A program made the position numbers and the translations under genes. Of a DNA stretch of 64,000 nucleotides, positions 60,401 through 64,000 are shown in pieces. This DNA is from Siderastrea radians (lineage: Eukaryota; Cnidaria; Anthozoa; Scleractinia; Rhizangiidae). The notes under the pieces are model-generated. The model saw only the letters and a program-made list of their open reading frames with translations. It did no database searches and was not told where the DNA came from. Location: contig OZ024890.1 of NCBI GenBank assembly GCA_964017195.1, positions 23,745,201 through 23,809,200 on the forward strand, read 5' to 3'. Position 1 is the stretch's first letter; every line of letters begins with the position of its first letter.

Positions 60401-62078
60401 CCAAACCTTATCGCTGTTTTAACCCCAATATGACCTGTTTCACTTTCGTTTATACTAAATCAGTAATTTGAAAACCCAATGTGTACTCCACCACACACCC
60501 CAACTCTTGCTTTACTTTTTATGGGAATCTTCCTCAGTCAGGTGCAGTACGTATGTTATTCTATTGCGAGATAATGGACTATTCTAACCACTGGAAAGGA
60601 TGACGCTAGGCACAAGATCCGGAGGGTGTTGTCTTGGTGAGTTCTTTTAAGGGAGAACTTGAAGTTACTTCACGTTATTAGGCGGCCGTCGTGCGCGGAG
60701 GCGCACGTCGCCGTCTCATAAAATGGAAGTTAATTGTTTTTCATTTTCGTCGTCGTCGGCCTAAGTCACTTGACTTAGTCCTCTTGGGGTCGCGCGGCCA
60801 ACAGACACAACTGCACATCAGACAGGCATCGCTGTCGTAACAAGAGGCACTCGTGCCGTTCAGATCCAAATGGAAGCCTTGCCTGTTAAAGGCTGAAAAC
60901 TTCGAAACAATTAGAACAGTGTTATCCACGACAGTCGACTACATATTTATGGGGAGAGTTATCACATACTTAAAATATTTTAATATAGAGAGCTTCCGTT
61001 CATCCACAGCCTTATGGTAACGAATTTAATTTCCTACCGCTGCAAGTTCTCCACCGGCCATATAGGCGCTCAGCGTTCTTTTTGGTTCACTAGTTACATT
61101 AAATTAAATTAATGCATGCGAGTATCGTGGGTATTAAAAAAACAAAAACCGGCGCGTCATTCAGGGACACTTTGAAAGGAGAAGTATCGTGGGCTTACCA
61201 ATCGATTTCATCAGTTTTCAAAAACAATCAGTCAAATACCGGACATTCTCCTCGTGCATAATCACGATTCTGATCACGGAATTCCTTACATGCCGGAAGT
61301 GCAAATTGTCCATAACAGGTCACCGGAAACCAAGAACTACTAAGCGGGGTGTGGGGGGGGGGGGGGGGGGTTGAGAGACTATCCGCCGCCTGTAAATTCT
61401 TCAGAATTTCTTTTTCCTTGGCGAGAAATTAGTTGCTGTTTGTCGTAAACCGCCTCCGTCGACTTTTCATTGTTGTTTTCTGGTCTATTATCAGACATTA
61501 AGAGCATTTTTGGATTTTTTTCTTTATTTCACAGTGTACCTCGACAAACACTAGCTTTGATATTGACATTAGTGAAAACTTAAAAATACATGTAATGCTC
61601 CAGCTCTGTTGAACGTCGATGTGCTAGTACATTTAATATCATCACGTGTCTGGTACGGATGGACAGAGTGGAAATGAATTTGAACTTGAAAATTTGTTTC
61701 AGTCAATTAGAAGCACTGCCCGGACAGAGCGCGACGTAACAATGTGCACAACTGAAAAAGGACAAATTACATTTGAAATTTTCTGAAGTATGTAAAAACA
61801 TTTGAGTATCACTTCATAACCCACCCAGCACTGGAAGAGGGCTTTGTACACTCCACGTGTGTGGCTCTTGTATTCCCGGTATAAAATTGAACGATATTAT
61901 GCATAAGGTTGAGCTTGACACTCGCTCTGCCAAAAGTGTTGGATGCAAGCATGCTTTGGTACGCATGCGTAGCTCTTGCACAAAGAACAGATGTTTACGC
62001 GGATGCCCGGGCCCGCGGTCTCAAAGTGACGGCAATTGAGAAATAAAAGTCAATTACACTGTTGCTCGTTCCTAGAAC
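57455..62078. other. Intergenic, no gene seen
   Basis: Short frames without family. Items seen: AACGCCC-rich segment (58080-58450), hairpin CGTGCGC-GGAG-GCGCACG near 60690, poly-G run at 61354-61371. Confidence 0.4.
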
Positions 62079-62227
62079 CTGCATAAACGTTATCCAGCGG
62101 ACAGGCAACAAGGAAAATGTACTTGCTCTTGCTCGAGTTGTTGCCCATGCGCATAACGTTAGTAATGGCGTCTAAGGTCTGAACTGTCGCGTCAGGTGAT
62201 TGTAACAGGTTGATCTCGGGTTCGAAA
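62079..62227 (-). CDS. Possible coding exon of an unidentified gene
   Basis: A strong acceptor (CTCCTCTCCACAG|) is followed by an open stretch reading FEPEINLLQSPDATVQTLDA, then ITNVMRMGNNSSKSKYIFLV and ACPLDNVYAG, ending at a weak donor GCAG|GTTCTA. If that donor is not used, translation stops at 62050. The composition looks like real protein, but I do not recognise the family. Other exons would lie on the minus strand on either side; none is evident. Confidence 0.3.
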
Positions 62228-64000
62228 CTGTGGAGAGGAGGAAGTAATTGAAAAACATAGACACGCAGTGCGTGCAGAACCGGTAACTCTTTTTTTTTTT
62301 GCCTTGTCGCAAATGCACAACTACTTATGTGTTCGTATGCAACTGAGCAGAAACTTATCCGACGAAAATACACCGCAACTCTGCAAAGCGCATTATGTCT
62401 TCACAAGGTTCAAATCTCATGCAAAGGTCATTTCATGACTTCATGGGGAACATGTGACTTCATTATCGCCGTTAGTTCCCAGTGTTCTCGGTTCCGGATG
62501 TCAGTGTTGCGTGTGTGGCTGATTCCTGCCCGACGGTAATAAAATAATTTGCAAGAGTACAGTAATGACTTCGTGCAAAGCTATAAAATGAATCTTATCA
62601 TAAAAAGTCTCGGGCCCCATTCAGAAAACTCAAAGCTTGGTCTCACATTCCAAAATTGAAAAGGTCTCGGGCTCGCACAAGAAAACGATCGTCTCACAGT
62701 CTTGCAAAGTCTCGAACCATTCACCACCCTTAACAATTCCGCTTAGAATTTAAATAACGTTTATTAACCTTGTGTCAAAACCCCAAAACCTGCTGACAGC
62801 TTGCTTCCCAGTCTCAGTAAACATTTGTCTCATCCGAATTGACTCGGAGAAAACTGCTTGGAAATCAAAATGATCTCCTTAAAAACGAATGATTCGGCTT
62901 GGAAATTAAAAAGGAAAACGAAGACAACCCGCACATGCATGGGAATTCACGAACTTTATAATCGAGTTCTTTGTCTTGTCTTGTTTCGGAGATTTATATC
63001 ACTTGGGCAAGTACACGTAGCACTGCAACACGAAAAGGAAAACCCTGCCAAACCTCAGTTCATCCACATAAACAGCGTATTCGAAGCAAAATAAAGTAGG
63101 TCCTAGTTGATCGAGATCGAATCCAAACACTTCACAGTGCGGGCGGGGTACTCCCTTTTATACACGTGCCGCTGATAGTGCAAGGCTCTTAGATTCCCCT
63201 TGGCACACCCTCTCCCCCCCCCCCCCCCAAAAAAAAAACCAAAGTGTACTCCCGGCCTTCACAGGTATGAGAGAGACATAGTCAAAATTTAGGCTCTAAC
63301 AACCCGTTGTGACATGACCGGTTAAAAAAAAATGAAAGGGGCTATGAAAAGAGACTCGAGAAGCGCCACCCAGCTTTTCTAGTGTTGATGTATTACAGTG
63401 TGGCCATAATTAGAAGCTAGTTAATAAGAATCGAGGCATATGTGTTATTTTCGTAGTAACAAAGGGAAGAGCTTTACATGTAATTCCGGCTGCATTATTA
63501 AGTTCTGTTAAATTGAGAATTCCCGAGGATTCTTGTAAACCCATGCAATAACAGAAAAACGTCGTAATTCGTCGGTCTCTGTATTCACCGTTACTGTCCT
63601 CTTGTTTTGAAGAGAGAATAAATGGGGTTTACTCTACCCCAGGGAATCAGAGCTTGAAACCCTAAGTCTTCTTAGACAAAAGTTCATATCTCAGCCTTAA
63701 AAGGCCAAACCGGCATACATCTAAGCCCAAAATGACAGAAACCTTTAACCTATCGCAAAACTGAAGCGTACCCTTTCGGGGCCGCATTTTTAAATGAATT
63801 GACCCTCTTACAAGAATGTAGTTTTCCACGTAACGTGCGCTTTTCTTCCCTCTCTTTTGTTAACACTCCAATGGTTAAGTCCTTGACATAAGGCGAACGT
63901 GCTTTTTCTTACCCTGCACCTGCACTATGGAGCTCTGTTCCGAACACTTGAAATATGCTGCTTCCTTGGAATCCTTTATAACTGCCCAAGAAATATGATT
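62228..64000. other. Intergenic or intronic, no gene seen
   Basis: No convincing exon. Poly-C/poly-A run at 63213-63238 and a few short frames (62327-62539, 62858-63094) without support. Confidence 0.4.

Overview
This is eukaryotic nuclear DNA: AT-rich, intron-bearing, full of short inverted-repeat transposon relics, with no bacterial-style operons. The gene content (clan-2 cytochrome P450, CBM2-GH9 endoglucanase, M10A matrix metalloproteinase, NCOA5-like RNA-binding protein) and the repeat style suggest an invertebrate animal, most likely an anthozoan cnidarian and probably a stony coral. The taxon is inference; no marker gene is present.

Layout. About 0.5-1.7 kb is a nested inverted-repeat element. 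At 1.8-3.2 kb (+) lies the large 3' exon of a P450. At 7.7-11.2 kb (-) is a three-exon matrix metalloproteinase with signal peptide, cysteine switch and zinc site; it carries one frameshift, altered structural-zinc residues and a duplicated TATA promoter segment. At 15.3-18.5 kb (-) is a GH9 endoglucanase with two CBM2-like domains and a Thr/Pro linker, broken by two in-frame stops and two frameshifts. From 18.7 to 39 kb I see no convincing host gene. That stretch holds TIR elements: one with TACTTTCGG motifs, a hAT-type element with a perfect 8-bp target duplication, a piggyBac-type element carrying a nested TIR element with a RecQ-like helicase fragment, a roughly 6.8-kb structure whose long inverted arms contain arrays of a 9-bp minisatellite, and a second piggyBac-type element.

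At 39.6-57.4 kb (+) is the best gene of the window, an NCOA5-like protein in five coding exons. The splice phases agree exactly and give a 1,021-residue protein with an RRM, an Arg/Asp-rich region, an anticodon-binding-like domain and a long low-complexity tail ending in PRGGPA and RGG repeats. Its introns host a degenerate Penelope-like retroelement with a hammerhead-ribozyme-like core and several MITEs. From 57.5 kb to the end I see only one possible minus-strand exon (about 62.1-62.2 kb) and low-complexity DNA.

The genes do not form one pathway. The MMP and GH9 genes are both secreted hydrolases on the same strand about 4 kb apart, but nothing shows that they are linked functionally. I found no clear undescribed multi-gene system. 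The most unusual items are the inverted 9-bp arrays, the divergent MMP catalytic domain, the helicase fragment inside a TIR element, and the RGG-tailed NCOA5 homologue.
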